From JAJPGZ01 sp038229295 (GTDB lineage Bacteria; Verrucomicrobiota; Verrucomicrobiia; Chthoniobacterales; UBA10450), in the NCBI GenBank assembly GCA_038229295.1, contig JBBROO010000009.1, positions 1 to 64,000 on the forward strand: 64,000 bases of DNA, written 5' to 3'. Position 1 is the first letter of the stretch. Each line of letters begins with the position of its first letter. Positions 25,613 through 35,262 of this stretch are shown here, in pieces. The notes under the pieces were generated by a model. It was not told the origin of the DNA and searched no databases. It saw nothing but the letters and a program-made list of their open reading frames with translations. Position numbers and translations under genes: made by a program.

Positions 25613-28459
25613 ATGATTTCTCGACCTCGTTGTCTCTGCGGCTGGTTGCTTCTAATTTTCGGAGCGTGTTTCATTTCGGCGCAGGAAGACCCGCTTCATC
25701 GACCAGAGGCAAAGCCATCGGTTAGTGCTGCGCCGGAAGTGGCCGCCTCGCCCGCCGCATCACCGGCAAGTACGACACCACCGTTGTCTTCTGCCGCCGC
25801 TCCTGCACCGGTTGCGACCACGCCGCAATTTACCGACGTTCTTTTCAAAAATCTCAAAGCGCGTTCGATCGGTCCGGCAACAATGGGCGGACGCGTCTCC
25901 GACATCGCGATCGATCCGCGTAATCCGTTTGTATTTTATGTCGGCCTCGCTCACGGCGGCGTCTTTAGGAGCGGCGACAACGGCGTTTCGTTCGATCCCA
26001 TTTTCGATAAGCAACCGAATCTTTCCATCGGCGCGATTGCCGTGGCGCCTTCGGATTCGGATGTGATCTGGGTCGGGACTGGCGAAGCGAACGATCGTAA
26101 TTCGTCCGGCTGGGGGAACGGCGTTTATCGTTCGACCGACGGTGGCGAGAATTGGCAGAACGTTGGACTGAAAGACAGTCGCGCCATCGGACGATTGATT
26201 GTCGATCCTAGAAAACCCGAAGTGGCTTACGTGGCCGCGAGTGGAAATCTTTGGGTCGATGGCGGCGAGCGCGGCCTTTTCAAAACGATCGACGGCGGCA
26301 AAACATGGAAAGCGATTCTGCAAGCGCCGGCGCCGCACAATGCGCGCACGGGTTGTTGCGATGTCGCGTTTGATCCCGCAAATCCGGAAACTTTATACGC
26401 CGCGCTTTATGCGAGACAGCGCACGCCGTGGAGTTTTACTTCCGGCCCGGCCGCCACCGGCGGCGAAGATGTTGGCGGAATTTACAAAAGCACAAATGGT
26501 GGATCGACATGGAAAAAATTAGCGGCTGGATTGGCGACGCAAACGGGACGCATCGGTCTCTCAGTTTCGGCGAGCAATCCGAAAATCGTGATGGCGATCG
26601 TGCAGAGTTACGAAGGCGGCACGAGCAACATCAACGATCTGCGCAGTCGCAGCGGCGGCGTCTTTCGCTCGGAAGATGGCGGCGAAAAGTGGACCCGCAT
26701 CAGCGCGATCGATTCACGCCCATTTTATTTCAGCCAGATTCGAATCGATCCGGCTAACGACCAACGCGTGTACGCGCTCGGTTTCGCATTACTCGTTTCC
26801 GATGATGGCGGCAGAAATTTTCGGGAAGATCTTTCCGAGAAACTTCATCCGGATTGTCACGCCTTGGCGATTCAGCCGAACAGCGTCCCCGCGCCGAAAC
26901 CGCCCAAACCCGAGGACAAAAACAAACCGCCGAAGCCGCCGCTTTGTCAGCGCGTGCTTCTTGGGACAGACGGTGGCGTTTACCAAAGTTTTTCCGCGGG
27001 CAAAGGTTGGGACCATCTTAATCGCATTCCGGCCGGCGAATTTTATCGGCTCACGCTCGACGACACGAAACCGAATTTCCGAATCGCCGGTGGATTGCAG
27101 GACAATGAGAATTGGGTCGGGCCGAGCGGAGTGCCGAGCAAGGAGGGAATCCGCAATGCCGACTGGACCAATCTCGCGGGCGGCGATGGATTTTACATTG
27201 TGTTCGATCCGACTGATCGCGACACGTTTTACGCCGAGAGTCAGGGCGGCGAAGTGCATCGAATTAATCTGCGCAACGGCGAGCTGCGCCAATTGCGCCC
27301 CGAACCGCCGGAGGGCCAACCGAAATATCGCTTTCATTGGAACTCGCCGCTTATCGGCAGTCGTCACAAGCCGGGCGTTATCTATTTAGCCGGCAATTGC
27401 GTTTTTCGCCTAACGGATCACGCGGAGAAATATTCCGTCATCAGTCCGGACCTGACGCGGAACGATCCCGCGAAAACAACCGCGACCGGAAGTGGCGCCG
27501 AAAATTACGGAGTAGTGTATTCACTCGCCGAATCGCCGAAACGCGCGGGATTATTGTGGGCCGGGACCGACGATGGCCGGCTTTGGTTAACGGAAAACGA
27601 TGGAGGTCAGTGGACCGAGCTGACAAATAATTTGCCCGAGCCGGCGCGGGGACAATGGATTGTGCGCATCGAAGCAAGCGCGCAGGACGCGAACGCCGCC
27701 TATCTCGTGACGAACGCCTATCGCGCCGGTGACGAGCGGCCGATGATTCTGCACACTGTCGATCTTGGCAAGACCTGGCAACCAGTCATGGGCGATCTGC
27801 CGCCTAACGACCCCGTCGAAGTTGTGCGCGAAGATCCGGTCAATCCGAAATTACTTTACGCCGGAACGCACTTCGGATTGTTCGCTTCGTTTGATCAAGG
27901 AACGCATTGGGTGCGCATCGCCGACATTCCGGCCGTGCGCGTGGACGACATCCAGATCCATCCGCGCACCAACGATCTCGTCATCGGCACCCACGGTCGC
28001 AGCATCGCCATCCTCGACGACAGCGTTCCATTTCGCGAGCTCACCTCTGAGGTCGCGGCGAAACCGGCGCACCTATTTACCGTGCGTCCCGTTACCGGCG
28101 CTTATTTGCAACCCGGCTTCGGCGATTGGAACGGCAAAGGTGTTTATCGCGGGCAAAACCCGCCCGAAGGGGCGCTCTTCACGGTTTGGTTGAGAGAATT
28201 TACCGGAGACGAAATCAAAATTTCCGTCACGAAAGCAAACGGGCAACCGGTAGCGAACTTGAAGTCGCCCGGCGCGCCCGGCCTAACGAGATTGAATTGG
28301 GACCTGCGACCGACCAAAGATCTCAGCATCGAATACGGCGGCGACGACCCGAAGCGACTTTTGCCCGCGGGCGATTACACTGCGGAGCTAACTTTCGGAA
28401 ACGTGAAAGAGAAACAAACCTTTCATGTCGATCTTGCCGAAGGCATCACCCCGCGGTGA
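25613..28459 (+). CDS. Large secreted BNR/VPS10-type beta-propeller protein
   Basis: A 948-residue protein with a signal peptide (LCGWLLLIFGACFISA), then a Pro/Ala/Ser-rich linker to about residue 60. Sialidase-like BNR repeats follow (RSTDGGENWQNVGL, KTIDGGKTWKAIL, RSEDGGEKWTRIS, TENDGGQWTEL), typical of VPS10/sortilin-like and Ycf48-like propellers. The C-terminal 130 residues form a beta-sandwich-like domain (GDYTAELTFGNVKEKQTF). The start at 25613 follows from the signal peptide; the frame is open far upstream but overlaps fabI. It is probably periplasmic or surface exposed. Enzyme activity is not evident. Confidence 0.88.
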   Translation: MISRPRCLCGWLLLIFGACFISAQEDPLHRPEAKPSVSAAPEVAASPAASPASTTPPLSSAAAPAPVATTPQFTDVLFKNLKARSIGPATMGGRVSDIAIDPRNPFVFYVGLAHGGVFRSGDNGVSFDPIFDKQPNLSIGAIAVAPSDSDVIWVGTGEANDRNSSGWGNGVYRSTDGGENWQNVGLKDSRAIGRLIVDPRKPEVAYVAASGNLWVDGGERGLFKTIDGGKTWKAILQAPAPHNARTGCCDVAFDPANPETLYAALYARQRTPWSFTSGPAATGGEDVGGIYKSTNGGSTWKKLAAGLATQTGRIGLSVSASNPKIVMAIVQSYEGGTSNINDLRSRSGGVFRSEDGGEKWTRISAIDSRPFYFSQIRIDPANDQRVYALGFALLVSDDGGRNFREDLSEKLHPDCHALAIQPNSVPAPKPPKPEDKNKPPKPPLCQRVLLGTDGGVYQSFSAGKGWDHLNRIPAGEFYRLTLDDTKPNFRIAGGLQDNENWVGPSGVPSKEGIRNADWTNLAGGDGFYIVFDPTDRDTFYAESQGGEVHRINLRNGELRQLRPEPPEGQPKYRFHWNSPLIGSRHKPGVIYLAGNCVFRLTDHAEKYSVISPDLTRNDPAKTTATGSGAENYGVVYSLAESPKRAGLLWAGTDDGRLWLTENDGGQWTELTNNLPEPARGQWIVRIEASAQDANAAYLVTNAYRAGDERPMILHTVDLGKTWQPVMGDLPPNDPVEVVREDPVNPKLLYAGTHFGLFASFDQGTHWVRIADIPAVRVDDIQIHPRTNDLVIGTHGRSIAILDDSVPFRELTSEVAAKPAHLFTVRPVTGAYLQPGFGDWNGKGVYRGQNPPEGALFTVWLREFTGDEIKISVTKANGQPVANLKSPGAPGLTRLNWDLRPTKDLSIEYGGDDPKRLLPAGDYTAELTFGNVKEKQTFHVDLAEGITPR

Positions 28460-28464
28460 AAAAT

Positions 28465-29136
28465 TTAGCAGGCGATAGCGTGACGTCGGCAAACGCCGGA
28501 GAGCATCTCCCAAAGCGCGTCGAGAACGCGTTGCGCTGACGCGCGCACGTTGTCGATGTTGCGACTATCGATGTAACACGAAAGCATTTTGCGCTCAGCC
28601 GCGGAATGTTCGCGGTCGGCTTCGATGTGGATGCTGAAGTATTCGTAATGCTTCGGATCATTGAAGCCGTAGTGCTTTTTCAATCCGTCGATCTTCGATT
28701 CACAAATCTCCGGGATCTGGCTCTCATAAGCGTAGAGCGCGGCGAGACCTTCCGCGGTCGCTCCGTTGCCGCAGACTGATCGAAACGTATCGATCAAATT
28801 TTTCGTCTCCGGCTGTTTCTCGATCTGCGCAAGATCGACATCGTCGTCGCCGAGAGCTTCAGTGAAAGTCTTCCACAGTTCCGGATGGTTCGGCGATCCC
28901 GCTTCTTCGTCGATGAGATTATTGAGCAACTGTTTCCGCGTCGGAAGATCATCACACTTCGCATGCACAGCCGAGAGATAAGTCGGAAACGCCGCGACAT
29001 GGTGATAGTACTGCCGCGCATAATCCGTCAGCGCCTCTTTGCTCAATTCCCCGCGCGTCCACGCCAGATAAAACGGATGCTTGAGCAGATGTTTCTCCGC
29101 AATGTCGTTGTCGATCTTGTCCAGATGTTGGTTCAT
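28465..29136 (-). CDS. CADD/PqqC-like helical oxygenase-type protein
   Basis: A 223-residue protein of the TenA/PqqC-like helical fold. Family-typical stretches are YARQYYHHVAAFPTYLSAVH near residue 40, LIDEEAGSPNHPELW near 75, and HIEADREHSAAERKML near 175, with His and Glu placed as in the di-metal site. It most resembles the CADD group known from Chlamydia, where the protein serves as a self-sacrificing source of p-aminobenzoate for folate. Whether this copy does the same is an inference. It is convergent with the propeller gene. Confidence 0.82.
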   Translation of the reverse strand: MNQHLDKIDNDIAEKHLLKHPFYLAWTRGELSKEALTDYARQYYHHVAAFPTYLSAVHAKCDDLPTRKQLLNNLIDEEAGSPNHPELWKTFTEALGDDDVDLAQIEKQPETKNLIDTFRSVCGNGATAEGLAALYAYESQIPEICESKIDGLKKHYGFNDPKHYEYFSIHIEADREHSAAERKMLSCYIDSRNIDNVRASAQRVLDALWEMLSGVCRRHAIAC

Positions 29137-29151
29137 AGGAATTGTTTATTC

Positions 29152-29183
29152 GTCCACAGATTACGCAGATTTACACAGATTAA
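29152..29183. repeat. CCACAGATTACGCAGATT-type repeat
   Basis: A single copy, GTCCACAGATTACGCAGATT followed by TACACAGATT, sits in the 69-base gap between the treS fusion and the CADD-like gene. It matches the cluster at 15172-15501. Confidence 0.8.
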
Positions 29184-29205
29184 AGAATTCTGTAGATCAG
29201 AAAAT

Positions 29206-32200
29206 TTAACCCGATTTCAAAATGTGTTTGATTCCGCGAATGGGAATGACGACCCAGTCGGGGCGATTGTTTAGTTCGTAGCCGATTTCGTAGACGGCTT
29301 TGTCGAGGAGATAAGCTTCGAGAAGGATTTGGAGATCGTCCTGATTTTGCGGAATGAAGATGGCGCCGGCGGTTGTCTTTAAATAATGCTGGAGAAAGAC
29401 GCTGCTCATTTCGCGATACCAAAGGTCGGCCCAGCGCTCGAGGAATGGGACGTCTTCGCTGCGCATGGCGGGCTGCCAGAGCGCGCTGTAAGCAGCGTAT
29501 TGAAATGAACGCATCATGCCGGCGACATCGCGCAGGGCGGAGCGCTTTAGTTTTCGCTCGCTCAAGGCGCGCGCGGGTTCGCCTTCGAAATCTAAAATCA
29601 CGAAATCTTTTCCGGTGTAGAGGACCTGGCCGAGATGGTAATCGCCGTGGATGCGGATTTTCGCGGCGTTCGCTTTGCGATCGAGCAAAAGTTTTTCACG
29701 CTCGAGGATGTCTTTCTCCGCCGCGAGAACTTCGCGCGCTTCATCGCGAAATTTTTGCGGGAGATTGTCGATCTTCTTGTTAAGGAGATCAGTGGTGCGG
29801 CGAAGGAGCGCGCGCATCGATTGAAAAACAGAACGCTGCGCCATGGCGTTGAACGGTTCCGGCGCAAACACGGGGTCGTCTGGCGCGGAGGCGAGAGCGA
29901 GATGCAATTCGGCTGTGCGCTGTGCCAGCAGTCTCGCTTTCTCAGGGTAAATCCCACCCGTCAATTCATCGAGTAACGGGCCGGGCGCGGTTTCATTTTG
30001 CAAATCGGCTTTGCGGCCGAGAACGCGTTCGTAATAACGGCCGACGTGATCGAGCGTCATCGTCCAGGCGTCGCTCTCACTCGTGACGGCGTGCTGGAGG
30101 AGACACACGACAGTGGGATCGGATTTGCCGCGGCGATATTCGATCGCGCCGCCGAATGCGGGCACGTTTGCGAACTTTGCGCGCTCGGTCAGGAAGCGCG
30201 TGACTTCGACGTCGGGATTTACTCCGTCTTCGAGTTTGCGGTAAAGCTTGAGAAAAAATTTGTTCTCGAAAAGCATGGACGAATTGCTCTGCTCTCCGCT
30301 GAGAACGTGCGACTGCGGAATCTTTTCGCGGACTGTTTCCGCCAAAGTCTGATTGATCGTCCCGAAGAGATGTCCGTTTTTTCCAGTGGCACGTTGTCGA
30401 TGTAACATGAGCCGGAAAAGTTCTTCGCGGAAACCGGCGTCCCAAACCGCGTCGAACAAGATCGCTTCTTCGCCGCCGTCGAAACGCGCGATGACGGCGT
30501 GCGGCGCAGAACGTGAAACTGCGTCCGCGGCTTCGCCGCGCGCGATCTTGACCGGCAACGCATAGGTTTCGTTAGGCCCATCGAGGTAACTGACTTCGAC
30601 AAACCAAAATTGGCCGGCGCCGGGCGAGGCGGAGACGGACGATTGCTCGAGCACGCGCATGTGGCGAAGATTTCGCGCTTTCGCGCCGAACCAGCGACAA
30701 CTTCCGATGTAGTCGGGCAGGATTTCGTTTTCGATCTGCGAACGCGCGCCGTCTTGCAGCAAGATCGACAAGTCGGCCTCCGCCTTCAACGTCGGCACCA
30801 CGCGCTTCTTGCTCAGCCGCTTCGCTTCGGTCTGCGCCTGCAACACAAACCAATAATGCGAGTGCGGCCCGAGCGTGAGGACGTAAGGCGATTTCTTGAT
30901 CGTCGGAAATGGATTGCGGCTGAACATCTCCACCGGCTTGCAACCGGCGAAACACGACAGATCGAGCTCGGCTGATTGCGCGAAGCGCGAAAGATTCACC
31001 ACCACGACAACGGTCTCGTCTTCGTAGCGGCGCAGAAACGCCAGCACTTTGGCGTTGTCGGGAAAAAGAAACTCGAGCGTGCCACGCGAAAATGCTTTGA
31101 AATTTTTGCGCATCGCGATGACGCGCCGCATCCACCACAGCAACGACGACAAATTCTTTTGCTGGTTCTCGACGTTGGTCGCTTCGTAGTGATACTCGGG
31201 ATCGATGATGATGGGAAGATGGAGCCGCTGCGGATTCGCTTTGGAAAAACCGGCATTGCGATCCGGACTCCATTGCATCGGCGTGCGGCAGCCGTTGCGA
31301 TCGCCCAGGTAAATGTTGTCGCCCATGCCGATCTCGTCGCCGTAATAAATGATCGGTGTGCCCGGCATGGAGAAGAGCATGGTGTTGAGCAATTCCATTT
31401 TGCGGCGGCTATTGGCGAGAAGCGGCGCGAGGCGGCGGCGAATGCCGAGGTTGATGCGCGCGGCGGGATCGTTCGCGTAAACGCGCCACATGTAATCGCG
31501 CTCCTCGTCCGTCACCATTTCGAGCGTGAGCTCGTCGTGATTGCGCAAAAACATGGCCCACTGACAATTTTCCGGGATGGCCGGCGTCTGCTCGAGAATG
31601 TCGATGATCGGGAACCGATCCTCCATTTGCAGCGCCATAAACATCCGCGGCATGAGCGGAAAATGAAAATTCATGTGCGACTCATCGCCGTTGCCGAAAT
31701 AAGCGGCGGCGTCTTCCGGCCACTGGTTCGCTTCCGCCAGCAACATGCAACCGGGAAACTTAAGATCGACATGTGCACGCAACTTTTTCAGGTAGGCATG
31801 CGTGTCCGGTAAATTTTCGCAGTTCGTGCCTTCGCGCTCATATAAATAAGGAACGGCGTCGAGCCGCAAACCATCGACCCCCATCTCGAGCCAGTAATCG
31901 CAAACCTTTTCGACCGCTTCGTGCACGGCCGGGTTATCGAAGTTAAGATCGGGTTGATGCGAATAGAAGCGATGCCAGTAATACGCCTTCGCCACCGGAT
32001 CCCAGGACCAGTTCGAAGTCTCGAAATCTTTGAAGATGATCCGCGCTTCCTGATATTTTTCCGGCGTATCGCTCCAGACATACATCTCGCGTTCCGGCGA
32101 ACCTGGCAATGCGCGTCGTGATTTTTGGAACCACGGATTTTGATCCGAGGTGTGATTGATTACTAACTCGGTGATGACGCGCAGGTCGCGATCGTGCGCC

Positions 32201-32484
32201 GCTTTTAGAAACGCGCGGAAGTCGTCGAGTGTGCCGTAGTTCGGATTGACGTCGAAGTAATCGGCGATGTCGTAGCCGTCATCGCGCAGCGGCGATGGAT
32301 AAAACGGAAGCAACCAGATGGCGTTGATTCCGAGTTCCTGGAGATAATCGAGTTTGTCGATGAGCCCGCGAAAATCACCGATGCCGTCGCCGTCACTGTC
32401 GTGAAACGTTTTGACATGCAGCTCGTAGATGACGGCGTCTTTGTACCAAAGTGGATCGACAATTTCACTTTGGGTTCGCGCCAT
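29206..32484 (-). CDS. treS: Trehalose synthase / maltokinase fusion
   Basis: A 1092-residue fusion. Residues 1-550 are a GH13 trehalose synthase (maltose alpha-D-glucosyltransferase): the start DPLWYKDAVIYELHVKTFHD, the nucleophile in GVDGLRLDAVPYLYE, the acid Glu in LLAEANQWPED and the Asp in FLRNHDELTLE. Residues 600-1092 form a maltokinase with the phosphotransferase signature IHGDYHLGQVLY and VILDFEGEP. Together they would turn trehalose into maltose and then maltose 1-phosphate, the GlgE substrate. No glgE is nearby. The start at 32484 (MARTQSEIVD) is preferred over one twelve codons upstream. Confidence 0.93.
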   Translation of the reverse strand: MARTQSEIVDPLWYKDAVIYELHVKTFHDSDGDGIGDFRGLIDKLDYLQELGINAIWLLPFYPSPLRDDGYDIADYFDVNPNYGTLDDFRAFLKAAHDRDLRVITELVINHTSDQNPWFQKSRRALPGSPEREMYVWSDTPEKYQEARIIFKDFETSNWSWDPVAKAYYWHRFYSHQPDLNFDNPAVHEAVEKVCDYWLEMGVDGLRLDAVPYLYEREGTNCENLPDTHAYLKKLRAHVDLKFPGCMLLAEANQWPEDAAAYFGNGDESHMNFHFPLMPRMFMALQMEDRFPIIDILEQTPAIPENCQWAMFLRNHDELTLEMVTDEERDYMWRVYANDPAARINLGIRRRLAPLLANSRRKMELLNTMLFSMPGTPIIYYGDEIGMGDNIYLGDRNGCRTPMQWSPDRNAGFSKANPQRLHLPIIIDPEYHYEATNVENQQKNLSSLLWWMRRVIAMRKNFKAFSRGTLEFLFPDNAKVLAFLRRYEDETVVVVVNLSRFAQSAELDLSCFAGCKPVEMFSRNPFPTIKKSPYVLTLGPHSHYWFVLQAQTEAKRLSKKRVVPTLKAEADLSILLQDGARSQIENEILPDYIGSCRWFGAKARNLRHMRVLEQSSVSASPGAGQFWFVEVSYLDGPNETYALPVKIARGEAADAVSRSAPHAVIARFDGGEEAILFDAVWDAGFREELFRLMLHRQRATGKNGHLFGTINQTLAETVREKIPQSHVLSGEQSNSSMLFENKFFLKLYRKLEDGVNPDVEVTRFLTERAKFANVPAFGGAIEYRRGKSDPTVVCLLQHAVTSESDAWTMTLDHVGRYYERVLGRKADLQNETAPGPLLDELTGGIYPEKARLLAQRTAELHLALASAPDDPVFAPEPFNAMAQRSVFQSMRALLRRTTDLLNKKIDNLPQKFRDEAREVLAAEKDILEREKLLLDRKANAAKIRIHGDYHLGQVLYTGKDFVILDFEGEPARALSERKLKRSALRDVAGMMRSFQYAAYSALWQPAMRSEDVPFLERWADLWYREMSSVFLQHYLKTTAGAIFIPQNQDDLQILLEAYLLDKAVYEIGYELNNRPDWVVIPIRGIKHILKSG

Positions 32485-32588
32485 GGGGCTAACTCTTGGC
32501 GCACAATGGCCGCGCGGCAAGTTGTCGATCTAAGCAAAACGGCCTCGCATCCAATGAGGACGCGAGGCCGTCTGAGATTTTTCGCGGA

Positions 32589-33296
32589 TTACTTTCCGGA
32601 AACGAGCATGGCCTGGCTGCCGATGCATTGCCATTGGCTGCCGCGCAACATCCACGTGTCGGTCCACGCGTAGGTGCGATTGAATGACGCGCCGTCTTTG
32701 GATTTGCCCGCTTCCTTCGCCACTCCCGTCGCCACGGCGACGTTCGATCCGAAGGTGCGGACGGTCATGCCGCCGTTTTTCGCGGACGAATACGTGTCGT
32801 TATCGTTCTTAAATTCTTTCACGAGCGCAGCCTTGTTTATTCTTTTGCCTTTCGAAGATGTGCCGATGAAATCTTCAGCCAATCGCGTTTGCACAAACGA
32901 CGGGTCCTTCTTCATCACCGCGGCTTCCCATTCGTTTTCGAGGCGTTTGACATTCGACTCGGCGCTTCCGGTATCGGCGCCCGTAGAAGCTTTCTTGGTG
33001 GAAGTTTTTTCCGTCGTCTCAGTTGATGCCTTTGTTTTTTTCGCGCTCGGGCTGGCACTCGACGTTGCGGCCGCTGATTCTTTCTTTTCGACAGTCGATG
33101 ACGTAGACGTGCTTTTCACTTCAGGGCTGGGTGACGGACTCGTTTCCCGCAATGACGATGGGGCTGAAGGCGCTTCTACCGTGGCGGAAGCTTTTTCCTC
33201 ACTTGCGGGCGAGGCGGTCGGACTCTCGTCTTGCGCGCGGGCCGATGTTACGCAGCTCAAGGCGGTGATGGCGAGTAATGTGATGATCGATTTCAT
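32589..33296 (-). CDS. Secreted protein with DUF4440/SnoaL-like domain
   Basis: A 235-residue protein. A signal peptide (IITLLAITALSCVTSARA) precedes a low-complexity Ser/Thr/Ala/Lys-rich linker to about residue 120. The C-terminal 115 residues match the NTF2-like fold of DUF4440: NEWEAAVMKKDPSFVQTRLA, then AEDFIGTSSKG and WMLRGSQWQCIGSQAML. Such domains bind small ligands or act as exported accessory factors. The start at 33296 follows from the signal peptide; the frame runs upstream without it. Confidence 0.8.
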   Translation of the reverse strand: MKSIITLLAITALSCVTSARAQDESPTASPASEEKASATVEAPSAPSSLRETSPSPSPEVKSTSTSSTVEKKESAAATSSASPSAKKTKASTETTEKTSTKKASTGADTGSAESNVKRLENEWEAAVMKKDPSFVQTRLAEDFIGTSSKGKRINKAALVKEFKNDNDTYSSAKNGGMTVRTFGSNVAVATGVAKEAGKSKDGASFNRTYAWTDTWMLRGSQWQCIGSQAMLVSGK

Positions 33297-33523
33297 TTCA
33301 GTTTTCCTTTCGTGGTTAGGCTCGAACGCCGGCCAGCCCAGCCCCCACTTCCCCACTCTGGCAGCCATCGCGCGCCACTAGCGCTTCGATTCGCGTCTGA
33401 GGCTGAATCGTATTTGCGGGCGCCTTTGGCGGTCAAGGTTTTCCCGTCCGGCGTGATTGCTCTGGCCAATGGGAGCTGTTCAGTCATACACTGAAGCGTG
33501 ATTGTCGATCTTAGCTCGCGGGG

Positions 33524-34195
33524 ATGAACCCAGAGAGGCAAAACGGCATTGGACTCGAGGCGGATCCGGAGACGGAGGTAGAAGCGCCGCCACGTTTCCC
33601 CGCCGTTACGCCGCCGCTCCAGGCAGGCGCCCCGACCGACTTTGACTTGATGCTCGGGATCCAAGCCGAAGATCCCGAAGCGCTCTCACAGCTTTACGAT
33701 CGCTACAATGGCATAGTTAAGGCTCTTATCCTTCGCGTAATCCACAACGAGGCCGAAGCGGACGACCTCCTCCAGGAAATTTTCATGGAAATTTGGAACC
33801 AAGCGAAAAACTTCTCGCCGCAAAAGGGCAAGCCGCTGGGTTGGATGGTCACCCTGGCTCGGCGTCGCGCGATCGATGGTTTGCGTAAGAAACAAGCTTA
33901 CGCCCGTGCCGAAGAGCGTTTACAGGCCGAGACTGAGCAGCAACCAGATGCTTGGATCCAGAACACGACCGAGGACGAAATTGCGCTCGGCGACACCCGC
34001 GTCCACATTCGTCGGGTCATCAATTCGCTCCCCCCACCCCAGCAGCAAGCCATCGAACTCGCATTTTTTCGCGGTATGAGTCAGCGCGAAATCGCCGCAG
34101 ATACGAATACACCATTAGGGACTGTTAAGACGCGCCTCGAATTGGGGCTCAAAAAAATTTATGACGGTCTCAAGGAGTTGAGAGATGAACTTTGA
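33524..34195 (+). CDS. ECF sigma factor (SigK-like)
   Basis: A 223-residue protein. A Pro/Glu-rich N-terminal 45 residues precede region 2 (EDPEALSQLYDRYNGIVKAL, then EADDLLQEIFMEIWNQAK and MVTLARRRAIDGLRKKQA) and region 4 (LPPPQQQAIELAFFRGMSQR, then EIAADTNTPLGTVKTRLELG). The pattern resembles the SigK/ECF19-like group, whose partner is an RskA-type anti-sigma. The next gene overlaps by 11 bases and encodes such an N-terminal domain. The upstream gene is divergent. Confidence 0.92.
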   Translation: MNPERQNGIGLEADPETEVEAPPRFPAVTPPLQAGAPTDFDLMLGIQAEDPEALSQLYDRYNGIVKALILRVIHNEAEADDLLQEIFMEIWNQAKNFSPQKGKPLGWMVTLARRRAIDGLRKKQAYARAEERLQAETEQQPDAWIQNTTEDEIALGDTRVHIRRVINSLPPPQQQAIELAFFRGMSQREIAADTNTPLGTVKTRLELGLKKIYDGLKELRDEL

Positions 34196-34424
34196 AGAAT
34201 TCCAAAACCGCGCGCGGCTTTATGTCCTCGGCGCGCTTGAAACGGACGAACTGGAGGAATTCGAGCAGGCGCGAAAAGAGCTCGGATCTCAGGGCGAGGC
34301 ATTCGTCAGCGAATGCTATGCTCTTCATGAAGCATTCGCACTGAGTTTGCAGCCAGCGAAATCATCGGCTGCGCTCAAAAACCGACTCATGTCGATGGTA
34401 CGCGAACGCGCGCAACATCATTGA
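34185..34424 (+). CDS. Stand-alone anti-sigma (RskA N-terminal-like) domain, 79 aa
   Basis: The sequence MNFEEFQNRARLYVLGALET, then DELEEFEQARKELGSQGEAF, matches the helical sigma-binding head of RskA-type anti-sigma factors, where Y-V-L-G-A-L is a hallmark. The usual transmembrane helix and periplasmic domain are missing: the protein ends at residue 79 after RERAQHH. It would therefore be a soluble regulator. It overlaps the sigma gene by 11 bases and overlaps the convergent DUF2017 stop. Whether the shortness is original or due to truncation is unknown. Confidence 0.72.
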   Translation: MNFEEFQNRARLYVLGALETDELEEFEQARKELGSQGEAFVSECYALHEAFALSLQPAKSSAALKNRLMSMVRERAQHH

Positions 34425-34933
34425 CCCGCGCCGTTCTCGCCGCAACCGCACATCTCACGCAGGATCAGTTCCTGCACGAAACCGTAGAAGTTCACCTGAA
34501 ATAAGCTCAGATCGCGACGCGATCCGATAGGCGAACGGTAGTGGTCACACAACTCGCCTTCGCTGAAATCATTCTTCGCCGCAATGACCAGCCGTGCTTG
34601 ATTGAGCGCGTTTAGCCAGGCATCAGCGTGCTCTGCCGGAATCCGGAGCGTCCGATTGTCGAAAGTCTTTTCCTTGCCGCAAAGTTGCTTCAGATCGGCC
34701 ACCACCGTTTCGGTAGCGGATTGAAAGAGACGCTGCAGCTCCGGCTGCACGTACAGCTTCCATTCCTGACAAAATTCTTTTTCATTTTCCGGCGCCGGGT
34801 CGCTGAAGAGCCGTGTCTTCGCGGCCGGGACATTTTCCGGATTTGCACTTTCGGGAATCTGCCGAAGAAGCTCCGCCAGAAAAGTATCGAGCTCGGTAAT
34901 TTCCAGCCCTTCCTTTCGCCGACAGATCTCCAT
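34418..34933 (-). CDS. DUF2017-like protein next to clpS
   Basis: A 171-residue soluble protein, starting MEICRRKEGLEITELDTFLA. It contains ARLVIAAKNDFSEGELC and a C-terminal FVQELILREM; the pattern fits DUF2017, a family often found beside clpS. No catalytic motif is visible. The ATG lies one base after the clpS stop, so the two are surely one operon, and a link to adaptor-controlled proteolysis is inferred from this neighbourhood. The longer frame to 35008 overlaps clpS and is rejected. It ends with a Cys-rich GCGENGAGQ tail. Confidence 0.7.
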   Translation of the reverse strand: MEICRRKEGLEITELDTFLAELLRQIPESANPENVPAAKTRLFSDPAPENEKEFCQEWKLYVQPELQRLFQSATETVVADLKQLCGKEKTFDNRTLRIPAEHADAWLNALNQARLVIAAKNDFSEGELCDHYRSPIGSRRDLSLFQVNFYGFVQELILREMCGCGENGAGQ

Positions 34934-34934
34934 A

Positions 34935-35237
34935 TCACTCCACCTTTTCCAATGTCGCCAGTAGAAGGTAGCTGTGCAATTGCTGCACGTAGAGTTCGCC
35001 GCGCTCACGCACGCCGCTCCACAAAATCGAGCGGCCTAACTGGTGCACCTCCAGCATGTGCTTCTCCGCTTTTGTCCGCGGAAATCCGAAGACGCGCTGA
35101 AACACCATCGTGACGTACGTCATCAGGTTCACGGGATCGTTATGCACCACCACCTGCCATGGAAGATCGACATCTTCTTTCGTGTGTGTTTCTTGTTCGA
35201 TTCCAGGCACGTCGACAGTCGTCGCTGCGTGAATCAT
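34935..35237 (-). CDS. clpS: ATP-dependent Clp protease adaptor ClpS
   Basis: A 100-residue protein with the ClpS core: PWQVVVHNDPVNLMTYVTMV near residues 26-45, containing the N-degron pocket Asn-Asp, then the helix AEKHMLEVHQLGRSI with the conserved M-x-x-V-H. It binds the N-domain of ClpA or ClpC and delivers N-end-rule substrates. The first 25 residues are variable as usual. It is followed by the DUF2017 gene with a one-base gap. Confidence 0.93.
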   Translation of the reverse strand: MIHAATTVDVPGIEQETHTKEDVDLPWQVVVHNDPVNLMTYVTMVFQRVFGFPRTKAEKHMLEVHQLGRSILWSGVRERGELYVQQLHSYLLLATLEKVE

Positions 35238-35262
35238 TCTAAAACGCTAACACACCAGGCCT

